Assembly (NCBI RefSeq): GCF_002920915.1 | Contig: NZ_PQVF01000008.1 | Coordinates: 186,001-250,000 of the forward strand | Reading direction: 5' to 3' | DNA from: Solitalea longa | GTDB taxonomy: Bacteria > Bacteroidota > Bacteroidia > Sphingobacteriales > Sphingobacteriaceae | Length of the DNA: 64,000 bases | Shown here: one piece after another, positions 25,900 through 35,135 of the stretch | Layout: every line of letters begins with the position of its first letter | Position numbering within the stretch: the first letter of the stretch is position 1 | Made by a program: the position numbers and the translations under genes | The notes under the pieces: model-generated | Told to the model about the DNA's origin: nothing | What the model saw: only the letters and a program-made list of their open reading frames with translations | The model's database searches: none

Positions 25900-28227
25900 T
25901 TATTTAGAAGATACCAGGTCTTCTTTTTTTATCTCTACCTCGCTGTTTGCTCCTACTGTATATTCCTGCTCATACACGAACAACGAAATTGGTTTATTGC
26001 TTTGATTTTGAATTGATGTTCCGTTTCTGTGCGTTTTCACTTTTAACAAAGCTCCTCTAAAACCAACTTTAAATGAGAATGAATTCCATTTACCAGGAAT
26101 AAATGGTGCGAAATGCAACTGACCATTACGAACACGCATACCACCAAACCCTTGCACTACCGACATCCAGGTACCGGCCATACTGGTGGTATGACAACCA
26201 TCTTCCGTATCATTATTGTAATCATCTAAATCTAAACGAGAAGTGCGTAAATAGAATTCATAAGCACGTTTTTCATCGCCTAGTTTAGCTGCCAAAATCG
26301 CATGCACACAAGGTGAAAGTGATGACTCGTGCACCGTACGTGGTTCATAAAAATCGAAATTGCGGCGAATGGTTTCCACATCAAACTTATCTTCAAAGAA
26401 GAATAATCCTTGTAAAACATCAGCCTGTTTAATGAAACACGAACGAAGGATACGGTCCCATGACCATTTTTGATTTAAAGGACGATCAGCAGCCGGTAAA
26501 TCTTTTACCAAAATCTGCTCTTTATCCAGGTATCCGTCTTGCTGCAGGTAAACGCCTAGCTTCTTATCTTCCGGATAGTGCATATTTTCTACAATATGCG
26601 CCCATTTTTCAAGCTCAGTAGTTTTAAAGTTGATCTTTGAAACCAAGGCAGCATATTTATCAGGAGTTTGTCCGTTCACATAATTCAAGGCATATGCAGC
26701 ATACTCCAAACACCAGCTAGCAATGTAATTGGTATACCAGTTATTGTTTACGTTGTTTTCGTATTCATTTGGACCGGTAACACCTAACATCACATATTTT
26801 TGGCGGTCTTCAGACCAGTTAACCCGTTGGGCCCAAAAACGTGCAATACCTGCCAACACTTCTGCACCTGCCTCAGTCAAATACGATTCATCACCGGTAT
26901 AACGGATATAATCATAAATAGCATAGGCAATTGCGCCATTGCGGTGAATTTCTTCAAAGGTGATCTCCCATTCATTATGGCATTCCTCACCGTTCATGGT
27001 TACCATTGGATACAAAGCCGCACCATCTTTAAAGCCGAGTTTTCCGGCATTCTCAATGGCTCTGTCGAGTTGTTTGTGACGATAAAGCAGTAAGTTTTTA
27101 GCTACTTTTTGATCGGCAGTGGCTAAGTAAAAAGGAATACAGTAGGCTTCAGTGTCCCAATAGGTACTACCTCCATATTTTTCACCGGTAAAACCTTTTG
27201 GCCCAATATTTAAGCGTTCGTCTTCGCCGGTATAAGTTTGGTTTAATTGAAAAATATTAAAGCGGATTGCCTGCTGAGCGGCGGCATCTCCTTCAATAAC
27301 AATATCTGATTCCTCCCATTTGGTGGCCCAGGCTGCTGCCTGTTCCTGAAGAAGTGTTTCATATCCTTTTCGTTCGGCCAGATCAAGGCCTTTCTTACAA
27401 GCTGCCAGCAAATCTGCAGGAGCATGATTCAACGAAGAAACTATTGCCGCGTACTTGTACAATACAGTTTCTTCACCTTGTTGTGCCTGAACGATGATTT
27501 CATTGGCCACAAATTTTTCGCGGGCTATTGGTTTGCTTTCGAAGTTGATAGTTTGACCATTTTGAGAAACAGAAAAACGCATTCCGGTACAAACTTCAAA
27601 TCCTGTTTTGCGGGTTTTCAATGTGATATAAGCAGATCCTGCATCAGCAGTTTTACTTACTTCATCCCAAAACTTTTCATCGTAATTAGCATCCTGGTTT
27701 TTTATATCTCCATCCAAATAAGGAGTAAACTTTATGCTGCCCGAAAAATTCAAAGGAGTTACTGAATAGCGGATGGCACCCAAATCATCGTTTACAATAC
27801 TGCAAAAACGCTGTGCTATAACCTTTATTTCTTTTCCATTTTTGAGCTTAGCAACAAAGCTGCGCAGTAAGTAGCCTTCGCGCATGTTCAGCTCACGTGT
27901 AAACTCTTTTACTTCACAATGCTCAAGATCAAAGTTTTCCCCTTCAACTTCAACTTTAATTCCAACCCAGTTAGTAGCATTCAATACTTTGGCAAAATAC
28001 TCCGGATAACCGTTTTTCCACCATCCCACACGGGTTTTGTCAGGATAATATACACCAGCAACATAGTTCCCCTGCATGGTTTCGCCGGTAAAATCCTCTT
28101 CGAAATTAGCTCGTTGACCAAAACGACCATTCCCTAAACTGAACACACTTTCTGAAATCTTATTGTGTTCACGATGGAAGCCTTCTTCAACAATGCTCCA
28201 CTCGTTAATTTCAAGATACTGTTTCAT
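25900..28227 (-). CDS. GH65 maltose phosphorylase
   Basis: 775 residues from the ATG at 28227 (start MKQYLEINEW), chosen because the seven codons upstream lack family similarity. It has no signal peptide and is cytosolic. Family marks: YWDTEAYCIPFY, HNEWEITFEEIHRNG, TGPNEYE with the likely general acid Glu488, and the phosphate-binding HESSLSP and SRLDLDDYN segments. It splits maltose with phosphate into glucose and beta-glucose 1-phosphate. The next gene upstream is beta-phosphoglucomutase, the natural partner. Kojibiose and trehalose phosphorylases share the family; maltose is favoured by the amylase neighbours. Confidence 0.88.
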   Translation of the reverse strand: MKQYLEINEWSIVEEGFHREHNKISESVFSLGNGRFGQRANFEEDFTGETMQGNYVAGVYYPDKTRVGWWKNGYPEYFAKVLNATNWVGIKVEVEGENFDLEHCEVKEFTRELNMREGYLLRSFVAKLKNGKEIKVIAQRFCSIVNDDLGAIRYSVTPLNFSGSIKFTPYLDGDIKNQDANYDEKFWDEVSKTADAGSAYITLKTRKTGFEVCTGMRFSVSQNGQTINFESKPIAREKFVANEIIVQAQQGEETVLYKYAAIVSSLNHAPADLLAACKKGLDLAERKGYETLLQEQAAAWATKWEESDIVIEGDAAAQQAIRFNIFQLNQTYTGEDERLNIGPKGFTGEKYGGSTYWDTEAYCIPFYLATADQKVAKNLLLYRHKQLDRAIENAGKLGFKDGAALYPMVTMNGEECHNEWEITFEEIHRNGAIAYAIYDYIRYTGDESYLTEAGAEVLAGIARFWAQRVNWSEDRQKYVMLGVTGPNEYENNVNNNWYTNYIASWCLEYAAYALNYVNGQTPDKYAALVSKINFKTTELEKWAHIVENMHYPEDKKLGVYLQQDGYLDKEQILVKDLPAADRPLNQKWSWDRILRSCFIKQADVLQGLFFFEDKFDVETIRRNFDFYEPRTVHESSLSPCVHAILAAKLGDEKRAYEFYLRTSRLDLDDYNNDTEDGCHTTSMAGTWMSVVQGFGGMRVRNGQLHFAPFIPGKWNSFSFKVGFRGALLKVKTHRNGTSIQNQSNKPISLFVYEQEYTVGANSEVEIKKEDLVSSK

Positions 28228-28310
28228 GATACTTTTATTTGAGAGCAATCAGTAATTCAGATAAGTTTTACCTACCTAATTTACTGATTTACTCATTCTT
28301 AACTGGCTGT

Positions 28311-28961
28311 TTATAAATATTTTACTTCATTTAATGTAATTGAGGCTAACGACGGAACTACTGCATTGGCCTGCGTAAGTACTGCTGGCTGTCCAATACC
28401 TACGCAACGCATTCCGGCATTATTAGCAGCTTCAACTCCTGCAATGGCATCTTCAAATACCACACAGGCCGAAGCCTCTACATTTAATTCCTTTGCTGCA
28501 TTTAAAAAAACTTCAGGATCTGGTTTAGCTTTGGTTACTTTATTTCCATCAACAATGGCGTCAAAGTGCTTATCCAAGCCTATTTTAGATAAAATGGTAA
28601 GTGTGTTTTTACTTGCTGAACCAATAGCTGTTTTAATGCCTTCGACTTTACAAGCTTCTACAAATTCTTTTGCACCCGGTAAAATATCTTCCGGAGTCAT
28701 CTGTCCAATTAACTCCAAGTACCAGTCATTCTTTTGAGCAGCCATTTTTTCCTGCTCGCCTGCTGTTGCAGCGTGATTGCCAATAGCTAAAATAATCTCT
28801 AACGAACGAACACGACTTACACCTTTCAACTGTTCATTCTGCTCTTCAGTAAAATCAAAACCTAATGAATTGGCTAAGCGCTTCCAAGCTTTATAGTGAT
28901 GCACTGCTGTATCTACAATCACTCCGTCTAGGTCAAAAATGCAGGCTTTTAATTCTTTCAT
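28311..28961 (-). CDS. pgmB: Beta-phosphoglucomutase
   Basis: 216 residues from the ATG at 28961 (MKELKACIFDLDG). An ATG six codons upstream is in frame; the shorter form fits the family better. HAD-fold marks: DLDGVIVDT with the catalytic Asp pair, GSASKN (motif II), and the KAKPDPEVF and EDAIAGVEAA motifs. It converts beta-glucose 1-phosphate from maltose phosphorylase to glucose 6-phosphate. It lies between the SusA-like gene (95 nt) and the GH65 gene in the starch unit. The call is firm. Confidence 0.93.
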   Translation of the reverse strand: MKELKACIFDLDGVIVDTAVHHYKAWKRLANSLGFDFTEEQNEQLKGVSRVRSLEIILAIGNHAATAGEQEKMAAQKNDWYLELIGQMTPEDILPGAKEFVEACKVEGIKTAIGSASKNTLTILSKIGLDKHFDAIVDGNKVTKAKPDPEVFLNAAKELNVEASACVVFEDAIAGVEAANNAGMRCVGIGQPAVLTQANAVVPSLASITLNEVKYL

Positions 28962-29056
28962 AACTTCTTCTAAATCCATAGTTTCCTGATGATGATTCGC
29001 CAGACCATTTCCTTTCCAATCGTTATTGTCCAGGAATCATCATCCATTAACTAATT

Positions 29057-30910
29057 TTATTTTCCTAATTCCAGAACAAGGGTAGTTGTTGCCGGAAGCT
29101 TTATTTTATCTAATTGATTTAACGATTCGCCGCTGAGTACATTTTTAGCTTTTGAAAACCCTGAAACGCGATCTGTAAAGCGAGCTGTTTCTAGTATTTG
29201 AGGGGTATCATTTGTATTAACCACCACCATTACCGTTTGATTAGCGGTGTAACGGAAGTATACATAAATACCATTCTCAGGTACATATTGCATAAGCTTT
29301 CCGTTTTGCAGCGCATCACTATTTTTACGGTAATTTGCTAATGTTTTAAAAAAGGTGTGAGCCTCATTTTCCAGTCCTGTGCGTCCTTCGGCAGCAAACT
29401 TATTCTGCTTATCTCCTTGCCAGCCACCTGGAAAATCTTCACGTACCCATCCATCCGGATTAGAGTAGTTCTTCATTAACACTTCAACACCATAATAAAC
29501 TTGTGGAATACCGCGAGTGGTTAATAGAATAGATAATCCCGACTTGTACTTATCAAAATTTTGACCCACCATCGAAAAATAGCGGCTCATATCATGATTA
29601 TCCATGAAAATGACATTTTTGGAAGGGTCTTTATAAATAAAATCCTGGGATAAAACGTCGTACAATTTACTGGCTCCGCTCATCCAGCCGAAATGGCCAT
29701 TTAGCGTTTCATAAATTCCTTCTTTAACAGCTACATCAGTAACTCCCTGAAGCTTTGTGTCAAACTTTTGATTAATAGTAGCTCCGGCGGTATAAAAAGC
29801 CTGACTTACCACCGAATTAACTAAAGTTTCACCAAAGATGCTGAACTGTGGATATTCTTTATGAACGGCATCCATCCAGTTAGCCATAAACTGAAGATCG
29901 TTATAAGGGAAAGTATCTATACGGAAGCCATCCAAACCGGCATATTCGATCCACCAAATATAGTTTTGGGTAAGATAAGCGGCTACATAAGGATTACCTT
30001 CGTTCAAATCAGGCATTGAAGGAACAAACCATCCATCAACTTGTAATTTCCAGTCCTTATCATTACGGTAAGGGTCCATTGCCGGTTGGTCTTTATAAGT
30101 TGTCTGCTGATATTTTGGCCATTGGTGCACCCAATCTTTGAAAGGCAAATCATTCATGAACCAAGCCTCACTGCCGCAGTGATTAGGAACCACATCTTTA
30201 ATTACCTTCAGGCCTCTGGCATGGCACTCATTTACATACGTTTTATATAATTCATTAGTACCGTAGCGAGGGTCAATTTTGTAGAAATCGGTGGCTGCAT
30301 ATCCGTGATAAGAAGCATTTTTCATATCATTTTCAACCTCAGGTGTCATCCATATGGCTGTTACACCTAGATCTTTCAGATAATCAAGATGATTGATCAC
30401 TCCTTTTATATCGCCACCATGGCGGGTGTACAATGAATCGCGGCTTAATGACTGATCGCGCAGGCCTGCTACTTTATCATTCCCGGTATCACCGTTAGAA
30501 AAACGATCAGGCATAATAAGGTAAATAAGGTCCTTATTAGTTACCCCCATCAATTTTTTATTCTCTGAACTGCGTTGCTTCAGTTCGTACGAATAAGTGG
30601 TTTTACCTCCGTTGGCAAAAGCTAATACAATATCAAATTTACCTGGCTTGGCGGAGGCAATGTCGAAATCAACAAACAAATAGTTTGGATTTTCAACCTT
30701 GTTCACTTTTTTAAGAATTAATCCGGGATACTTTGCAGAAATAGTTGCTGAGGCAATGTTGTCACCATAAAGCAACACTTGCAGGTTGGCATTTTTCATG
30801 CCTGCCCACCAGAAAGCAGGATCAACCCGCTTTAATGCTGGCGCTTGGGCATACGCATTAAAGGTCGCCCCAGCCCATAGGCAAAGGAGCAATTTAAAGA
30901 AATACTTCAT
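29057..30910 (-). CDS. susA: Periplasmic neopullulanase/cyclomaltodextrinase, SusA-like GH13
   Basis: 617 residues. The signal peptide ends at about residue 22 (NAYAQ). Residues 24-112 form the N-terminal beta-domain of cyclomaltodextrinases (KRVDPAFWWAGMKN is characteristic). The barrel has the catalytic Asp332 (GFRIDTFP), Glu361 (FGETLV) and Asp440 (MDNHDMSR). SusA-type enzymes cut maltodextrins and pullulan in the periplasm. It is first in the five-gene unit; a terminator upstream (31055-31086) separates it from the class II aldolase gene. Its own promoter must lie in the AT-rich 30911-31050 stretch, where no consensus was found. Confidence 0.88.
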   Translation of the reverse strand: MKYFFKLLLCLWAGATFNAYAQAPALKRVDPAFWWAGMKNANLQVLLYGDNIASATISAKYPGLILKKVNKVENPNYLFVDFDIASAKPGKFDIVLAFANGGKTTYSYELKQRSSENKKLMGVTNKDLIYLIMPDRFSNGDTGNDKVAGLRDQSLSRDSLYTRHGGDIKGVINHLDYLKDLGVTAIWMTPEVENDMKNASYHGYAATDFYKIDPRYGTNELYKTYVNECHARGLKVIKDVVPNHCGSEAWFMNDLPFKDWVHQWPKYQQTTYKDQPAMDPYRNDKDWKLQVDGWFVPSMPDLNEGNPYVAAYLTQNYIWWIEYAGLDGFRIDTFPYNDLQFMANWMDAVHKEYPQFSIFGETLVNSVVSQAFYTAGATINQKFDTKLQGVTDVAVKEGIYETLNGHFGWMSGASKLYDVLSQDFIYKDPSKNVIFMDNHDMSRYFSMVGQNFDKYKSGLSILLTTRGIPQVYYGVEVLMKNYSNPDGWVREDFPGGWQGDKQNKFAAEGRTGLENEAHTFFKTLANYRKNSDALQNGKLMQYVPENGIYVYFRYTANQTVMVVVNTNDTPQILETARFTDRVSGFSKAKNVLSGESLNQLDKIKLPATTTLVLELGK

Positions 30911-31054
30911 TACTGGCTGTTATAAAGTTATTAAGTGCGCTAATATAAAAATATAATTTAATCGGCATACCATTTTTATTTTTTTAGTAGAGTAATTATT
31001 AAAAATACATAATTAAAAGGCTAAACCATTGTGAGTTCCGTTTTTTAACCCAAC

Positions 31055-31086
31055 AAAAAAGGCCTTCCGTTTTGCGGAAAGCCTTT
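31055..31086 (-). terminator. Terminator of fbaA
   Basis: A 12-bp stem with one mismatch (31058-31069 and 31075-31086; arms AAAGGCCTTCCG and CGGAAAGCCTTT). On the minus strand it is followed by U residues (A-run 31055-31060). It ends the class II aldolase transcript and isolates it from the starch unit. Confidence 0.85.
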
Positions 31087-31109
31087 AAACCAAAGTTTGA
31101 ATTCTATTA

Positions 31110-32201
31110 TTAAACGCGACCGTGTACGTCTTTTGCGTTCAGGTCTTCAAATGCCTGGATTAAACGTTTAACGAAAGTCTCTTCGCCTTTACGCAACCAA
31201 ACACGAGGGTCATAATATTTTTTGTTAGGAGCATCTTCACCTGTTGGGTTACCGATCTGTCCTTGTAAATAATCTTTTTTATCGTTGTAGAACCCTAATA
31301 TGCCTTCCCAATAAGCCCATTGTAAATCGGTATCGATATTCATTTTAATGGCGCCGTATGAAATAGCCTCACGAATTTCTTCTTGCGATGAACCTGAACC
31401 ACCATGGAAAACAAAGTTTACCGGTTTTTCAGCTGTTAAATTATGTTTTGCTTTGATAAAATCTTGTGAATTTTTCAAGATCACTGGGGAAAGTTTAACG
31501 TTTCCTGGTTTGTAAACACCGTGAACGTTACCAAATGCTGCTGCAATGGTAAAACGATGACTGATTTTGCTTAACTCAGTATAGGCATAATCAACCTCTT
31601 CCGGCTGAGTATATAATTTTGAGCTGTCAACGTCCGAATTGTCAACACCATCTTCTTCTCCACCGGTAACACCTAATTCAATTTCTAAAGTCATACCCAT
31701 TTTGCTCATTCGCTCAAGGTAAGTTTTACAAATTTCGATATTCTCATGTAATGGCTCCTCAGAAAGGTCGATCATGTGAGAAGAGAATAATGGTTTACCA
31801 TGTTGAGCATAGAATTTCTCACCTGCATCAAGCATTCCATCAATCCATGGTAATAGTTTTTTAGCAGCGTGATCTGTATGTAAAATAACAGAAACACCAT
31901 ACATTTCAGCTAATAAATGCACATGTTGTGCTGCAGAAACTGCTCCCGCTACGCAAGCCTTCAGGTTATCGTTGTTCAATGACTTACCCGCGTAAAATTG
32001 GGCGCCGCCATTTGATAGCTGAATAATAACTGGAGAATTTACAGCGGCCGCTGCTTCCATCACTCCGTTTATAGTGTTAGTACCAATGGTGTTTACAGCC
32101 GGCAAAGCAAACTTGTGTTGTTTTGCTAATTCGAATAATTCCTGCACTGCATCACCGTGCAAAACGCCTTTTGAAATGGCTGTTTGAGTGTGGTCTGACA
32201 T
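31110..32201 (-). CDS. fbaA: Class II fructose-bisphosphate aldolase
   Basis: 363 residues, the class IIA length. Zinc-site residues are seen in HTDHAAKK, in ELGVTGGEEDGVDNSD, in FGNVHGVY and in the glycine-rich FHGGSGSS phosphate loop. It cleaves fructose 1,6-bisphosphate in glycolysis with a zinc ion. The C-terminal KYYDPRVWLRKGE is also family sequence. The gene is a single unit, divergent from accD with a 266-nt gap and closed by its own terminator. Confidence 0.95.
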   Translation of the reverse strand: MSDHTQTAISKGVLHGDAVQELFELAKQHKFALPAVNTIGTNTINGVMEAAAAVNSPVIIQLSNGGAQFYAGKSLNNDNLKACVAGAVSAAQHVHLLAEMYGVSVILHTDHAAKKLLPWIDGMLDAGEKFYAQHGKPLFSSHMIDLSEEPLHENIEICKTYLERMSKMGMTLEIELGVTGGEEDGVDNSDVDSSKLYTQPEEVDYAYTELSKISHRFTIAAAFGNVHGVYKPGNVKLSPVILKNSQDFIKAKHNLTAEKPVNFVFHGGSGSSQEEIREAISYGAIKMNIDTDLQWAYWEGILGFYNDKKDYLQGQIGNPTGEDAPNKKYYDPRVWLRKGEETFVKRLIQAFEDLNAKDVHGRV

Positions 32202-32467
32202 AGAGATTAATTTTAATGAGGATTAAATTGAGAGGCTAAAGATAGTGATTAAAACCATTTTACAAGCGCTTTTTTGATATTATGACATTGGTTTTACGAC
32301 ACCCAACCTTTGGAATACTGATTAATTTTGACGCTAATGAATGTCGAGTTACAGATTTTTACTATTTTGCAGCCCTTTTTAATAAAGGCAGTTTTCATGA
32401 TTAACCTAAACTAAAAAAACATGAAAATTAGTAAAACTTTAAAGTAAACACATTCCATAAAGAAACT

Positions 32468-33316
32468 ATGAGTTGGTTTAAACGCAAAAGCGAAGGAATT
32501 ACCACCAAAACCGAAGAGAAGAAGGAAACTCCTGACGGGCTTTGGAATAAATGTCCTTCATGCAAAAAGGTATTACATAATTCTGAACAGGTAGAAAACA
32601 AATACGTTTGCCACCACTGTGGTTACCATATCAGAATTGGCTCTAAACAATATTTTGAAGTACTATTTGACAATAATGAGTTTACCGAACTTTTTTCAAA
32701 TTTAACTTCAGGAGATCCGCTGCACTTTGTAGACAGTAAAAAATATACGGATCGTATTATAGAGACAATGGCCAAAACAGGTTTAAAAGACGCTATTCGT
32801 GCCGGAGTTGGAAAAATTGAAGGACAAGACCTGGTTATTGCCTGTATGGATTTCGAATTTATAGGGGGGTCTATGGGATCAGTTGTAGGGGAGAAAATTG
32901 CCCGTTCAATTGATTATTCGTTAAAGAATAAAATTCCATTCCTGATGATCTCCAAATCAGGTGGAGCGCGTATGATGGAGGCTGCATTCTCATTAATGCA
33001 AATGGCCAAAACATCGGCAAAATTGGCTTTACTTGCTGAGGCTAAAATCCCATATGTTTCATTATTGACAGATCCTACCACGGGTGGAGTAACGGCTTCT
33101 TATGCAATGCTTGGCGATATCAACATATCGGAGCCTGGCGCTATGATTGGCTTTGCTGGACCACGTGTAATTAAAGAAACCATAAAAAAAGATCTTCCTA
33201 AAGGATTCCAAAGTGCTGAATTTGTAAAGGAGCACGGTTTCCTTGACTTTATTGTTGATCGTCGTGAAATGAAAGCTAAAATCGCTTCGTTTTTGCGTAT
33301 TGTAAGCAATAATTAA
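32468..33316 (+). CDS. accD: Acetyl-CoA carboxylase carboxyltransferase, beta subunit
   Basis: 282 residues. An N-terminal C4 zinc finger has Cys29, Cys32, Cys48 and Cys51 (CPSC and CHHC). The carboxyltransferase domain follows with [22 protein letters not shown] and [13 protein letters not shown]. With AccA it moves the carboxyl group from biotin to acetyl-CoA, giving malonyl-CoA for fatty-acid synthesis. The alpha subunit is not in the window. A strong terminator follows. Confidence 0.95.
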   Translation: MSWFKRKSEGITTKTEEKKETPDGLWNKCPSCKKVLHNSEQVENKYVCHHCGYHIRIGSKQYFEVLFDNNEFTELFSNLTSGDPLHFVDSKKYTDRIIETMAKTGLKDAIRAGVGKIEGQDLVIACMDFEFIGGSMGSVVGEKIARSIDYSLKNKIPFLMISKSGGARMMEAAFSLMQMAKTSAKLALLAEAKIPYVSLLTDPTTGGVTASYAMLGDINISEPGAMIGFAGPRVIKETIKKDLPKGFQSAEFVKEHGFLDFIVDRREMKAKIASFLRIVSNN

Positions 33317-33338
33317 CAATTAATTAAAATGATTTTAT

Positions 33339-33369
33339 AACGGATAAAGCGGTGTTTTATCCGTTTTTT
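33339..33369 (+). terminator. Terminator of accD
   Basis: A 10-bp stem (AACGGATAAA 33339-33348 and TTTATCCGTT 33356-33365) with a 7-nt loop, running into a T-tract to 33369. It is 22 nt past the accD stop. Confidence 0.9.
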
Positions 33370-33435
33370 GTTTTAAGGGTAGGTGATTATTATACTTACA
33401 GGACAAATAGAGGATACTGAAGATATTTATAAATG

Positions 33436-33469
33436 AACAATGGATGAAGATTAATCTTCATCCATTGTT
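33436..33469. repeat. 34-bp perfect palindrome
   Basis: The arms 33436-33452 and 33453-33469 are perfect inverted copies of 17 bp with no spacer. It lies about 65 nt past the accD terminator and 18 nt past the stop codon of the next minus-strand gene. It could act as a hairpin for the minus-strand transcript. No U-run follows, so a role as a protein-binding site is also possible. Confidence 0.55.
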
Positions 33470-33487
33470 TATGAAATCACAATAGAC

Positions 33488-33724
33488 TTATTCAACAGAA
33501 GCAATAATCGGTCGGCAAACAATTAAATATTTCAATAATTGACATTTTAATGTTTCTAAATAATCTTGCAGAGCAACAGTACTGGGAGTTTTTTCAGTTA
33601 CTTCATTCCGTAATTGAGGTGTTTCATCCAAAAACAAATATATCTCCGGACAAAGTTCTTCCATTTCAACGGATACTAATATAATATCCTGCATTAAACT
33701 TTTATTTATACCGATCGTATTCAT
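33488..33724 (-). CDS. Small hypothetical protein
   Basis: 78 residues, acidic, no signal peptide and no transmembrane helix. No family recognised. It contains the helical segments ALQDYLETLKCQLLKYL and SLMQDIILVSVEMEEL, with two cysteines in the C-terminal half. It lies 20 nt after the DUF1003 gene on the same strand, so it would be the last gene of that transcript, and a 34-bp palindrome follows. Coding character is moderate. Confidence 0.45.
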   Translation of the reverse strand: MNTIGINKSLMQDIILVSVEMEELCPEIYLFLDETPQLRNEVTEKTPSTVALQDYLETLKCQLLKYLIVCRPIIASVE

Positions 33725-33744
33725 AATTTTCTTTAGTTTAATTT

Positions 33745-34311
33745 TCAGGTTATCTTTTTAAGTTGCTCCTGATTGTCTTTTTTCAAGAGCTGCTGAAGCA
33801 ATTTAATCTGCATTTCCTGCGTTTTCATCAGTTTATCAATCTGTTCTTCCATTAAAAGATTGATTTTTTGATGAAGATTTCGAATTTCAATTTCAGCTTT
33901 AAGATTAATCAGATAATCATCTTCTGCTCTTTTCCGGTCTTTATCTTCCTGCCTATTTTGGCTCATCATTATAATTGGAGCCTGTAAAGCCGCAATGCAG
34001 GAAAGGATTAGGTTCATCAATATAAATGGATAAGGATCAAACTTCTCCTTGCCTCCCATTGAAACATTATAAAAGATCCAAACGGTAAGAATTACCATAA
34101 AGAGGATAATAAACTTCCAGCTTCCACCAAACTGCGCTACTTTATCAGAAAGTTTTTGCCCTTTAGTAAAGAGTTCTTCCGGAGGGTGCTGGAGTTTATC
34201 AATAATCAATTTTTCTTCTTTGATAGCATCGATTACTAACTGATGCAGCTTCTTCATTTGATCATTTTCCGCACTGGATTTCCCGATCCCGTTTTTAGCC
34301 AAAACATTCAT
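33745..34311 (-). CDS. DUF1003 membrane protein
   Basis: 188 residues. Two central transmembrane helices lie near residues 66-84 (FIILFMVILTVWIFYNV) and 96-115 (FILMNLILSCIAALQAPIIM), followed by a long charged coiled coil (about 120-180) that would stay in the cytoplasm. This is the DUF1003 plan. The family is widespread and its role unknown; it is often found with stress or metal genes. Here its neighbours are a tiny membrane protein, a CsbD-like protein and an AraC regulator, all on the same strand, which suggests an envelope-stress group. Confidence 0.8.
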   Translation of the reverse strand: MNVLAKNGIGKSSAENDQMKKLHQLVIDAIKEEKLIIDKLQHPPEELFTKGQKLSDKVAQFGGSWKFIILFMVILTVWIFYNVSMGGKEKFDPYPFILMNLILSCIAALQAPIIMMSQNRQEDKDRKRAEDDYLINLKAEIEIRNLHQKINLLMEEQIDKLMKTQEMQIKLLQQLLKKDNQEQLKKIT

Positions 34312-34353
34312 AATACAATACTAATTAATCCTTCTTACCTAATTCATTCATCC

Positions 34354-34509
34354 TTAAATAACCCTCCTACCCTGAGTCAATCTTATAACTACTACCACGA
34401 AGGCGATTACTAACAGTAGGTGAATGAGGCCTCCGGCATGAAAACCGACAAAACCAATTAGCCATACTACAACCAGCAGTACAGCTATTATATACAATAA
34501 ATTTCCCAT
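34354..34509 (-). CDS. Lmo0937-type 51-residue membrane protein
   Basis: A tiny gene: ATG at 34507-34509, stop at 34354-34356. The predicted product starts MGNLLYIIAVLLVVVWLIGF, turns at FHAGGLIH, and ends in a second helix and a basic tail (RLTQGRRVI). Two hydrophobic helices joined by a Gly-rich turn are the hallmark of lmo0937-family small membrane proteins. They are of unknown function and commonly sit beside stress genes. It lies 42 nt upstream of the DUF1003 gene on the same strand. The frame, sharp start and family match make it a real gene. Confidence 0.8.
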   Translation of the reverse strand: MGNLLYIIAVLLVVVWLIGFVGFHAGGLIHLLLVIAFVVVVIRLTQGRRVI

Positions 34510-34593
34510 AATTTTAAAATTTTAGGGGCACTGTCCGATCTATTCTAAACGCATTAAAAGGTTCACTAGTTAAAAGTGAACCTTAAGTTGTAC

Positions 34594-35007
34594 TTACTTC
34601 TTAGAAGTAAATCCTTTAAACGCTTTACCTAACTCAAACATGTCGTGATTAAACTCTTGTTTAAATTGTGGCCAATCCTTTTCATTATAATTGTAATTGG
34701 CTATCCGTTTCCGTAAATCGTCATTTTTATTTTCCAGAACTACTATTTTTTTATGATATCTGTTATCTGCCTTAGCGTTGCCCTTTATCATTTTTGCTTT
34801 TAAAGCAGCGATGTCTTTATCGTTATTTATAATCTTCTGTTGAGCGTCTGCCCTAAATTGAGTGTAGCTTGCTAAAGAATCTGTATTTGTTACTACTTTA
34901 ACATTTTGTGGCTCAACTATTTCCTGGGCGCCCACTTGACTGTAGGCCATCATACTAAATCCTGTTATAAAACCTGTTATAATTAAGGATGGTATTAACT
35001 TTTTCAT
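34594..35007 (-). CDS. Secreted coiled-coil hypothetical protein
   Basis: 137 residues. A signal peptide (1-23, ending AYSQ) gives a periplasmic protein of about 110 residues, mostly charged helix (Lys, Asp, Asn-rich, with DKDIAALKAKMIKG). The C-terminal KDWPQFKQEFNHDMFELGKAFKG is a second helix. No family recognised with certainty. It lies in the stress-type cluster on the minus strand, 84 nt upstream of the tiny membrane protein. Confidence 0.65.
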   Translation of the reverse strand: MKKLIPSLIITGFITGFSMMAYSQVGAQEIVEPQNVKVVTNTDSLASYTQFRADAQQKIINNDKDIAALKAKMIKGNAKADNRYHKKIVVLENKNDDLRKRIANYNYNEKDWPQFKQEFNHDMFELGKAFKGFTSKK

Positions 35008-35135
35008 ACTATTTAAATAAAATTGTTTAAAACATTTATTTAACTATTACTTAGGCCCTTACCATACCTTCTTAGCATTTAAGAAATAGTTTAAAAAACA
35101 ATGAGCCAAAAGGCATTGACCCATTATTGCAATAC

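Noticed and set aside
32420-32446. Tiny frame MKISKTLK upstream of accD
   Set aside because: Eight codons in an AT-rich leader, no conservation visible; it could be a leader peptide but nothing supports that.
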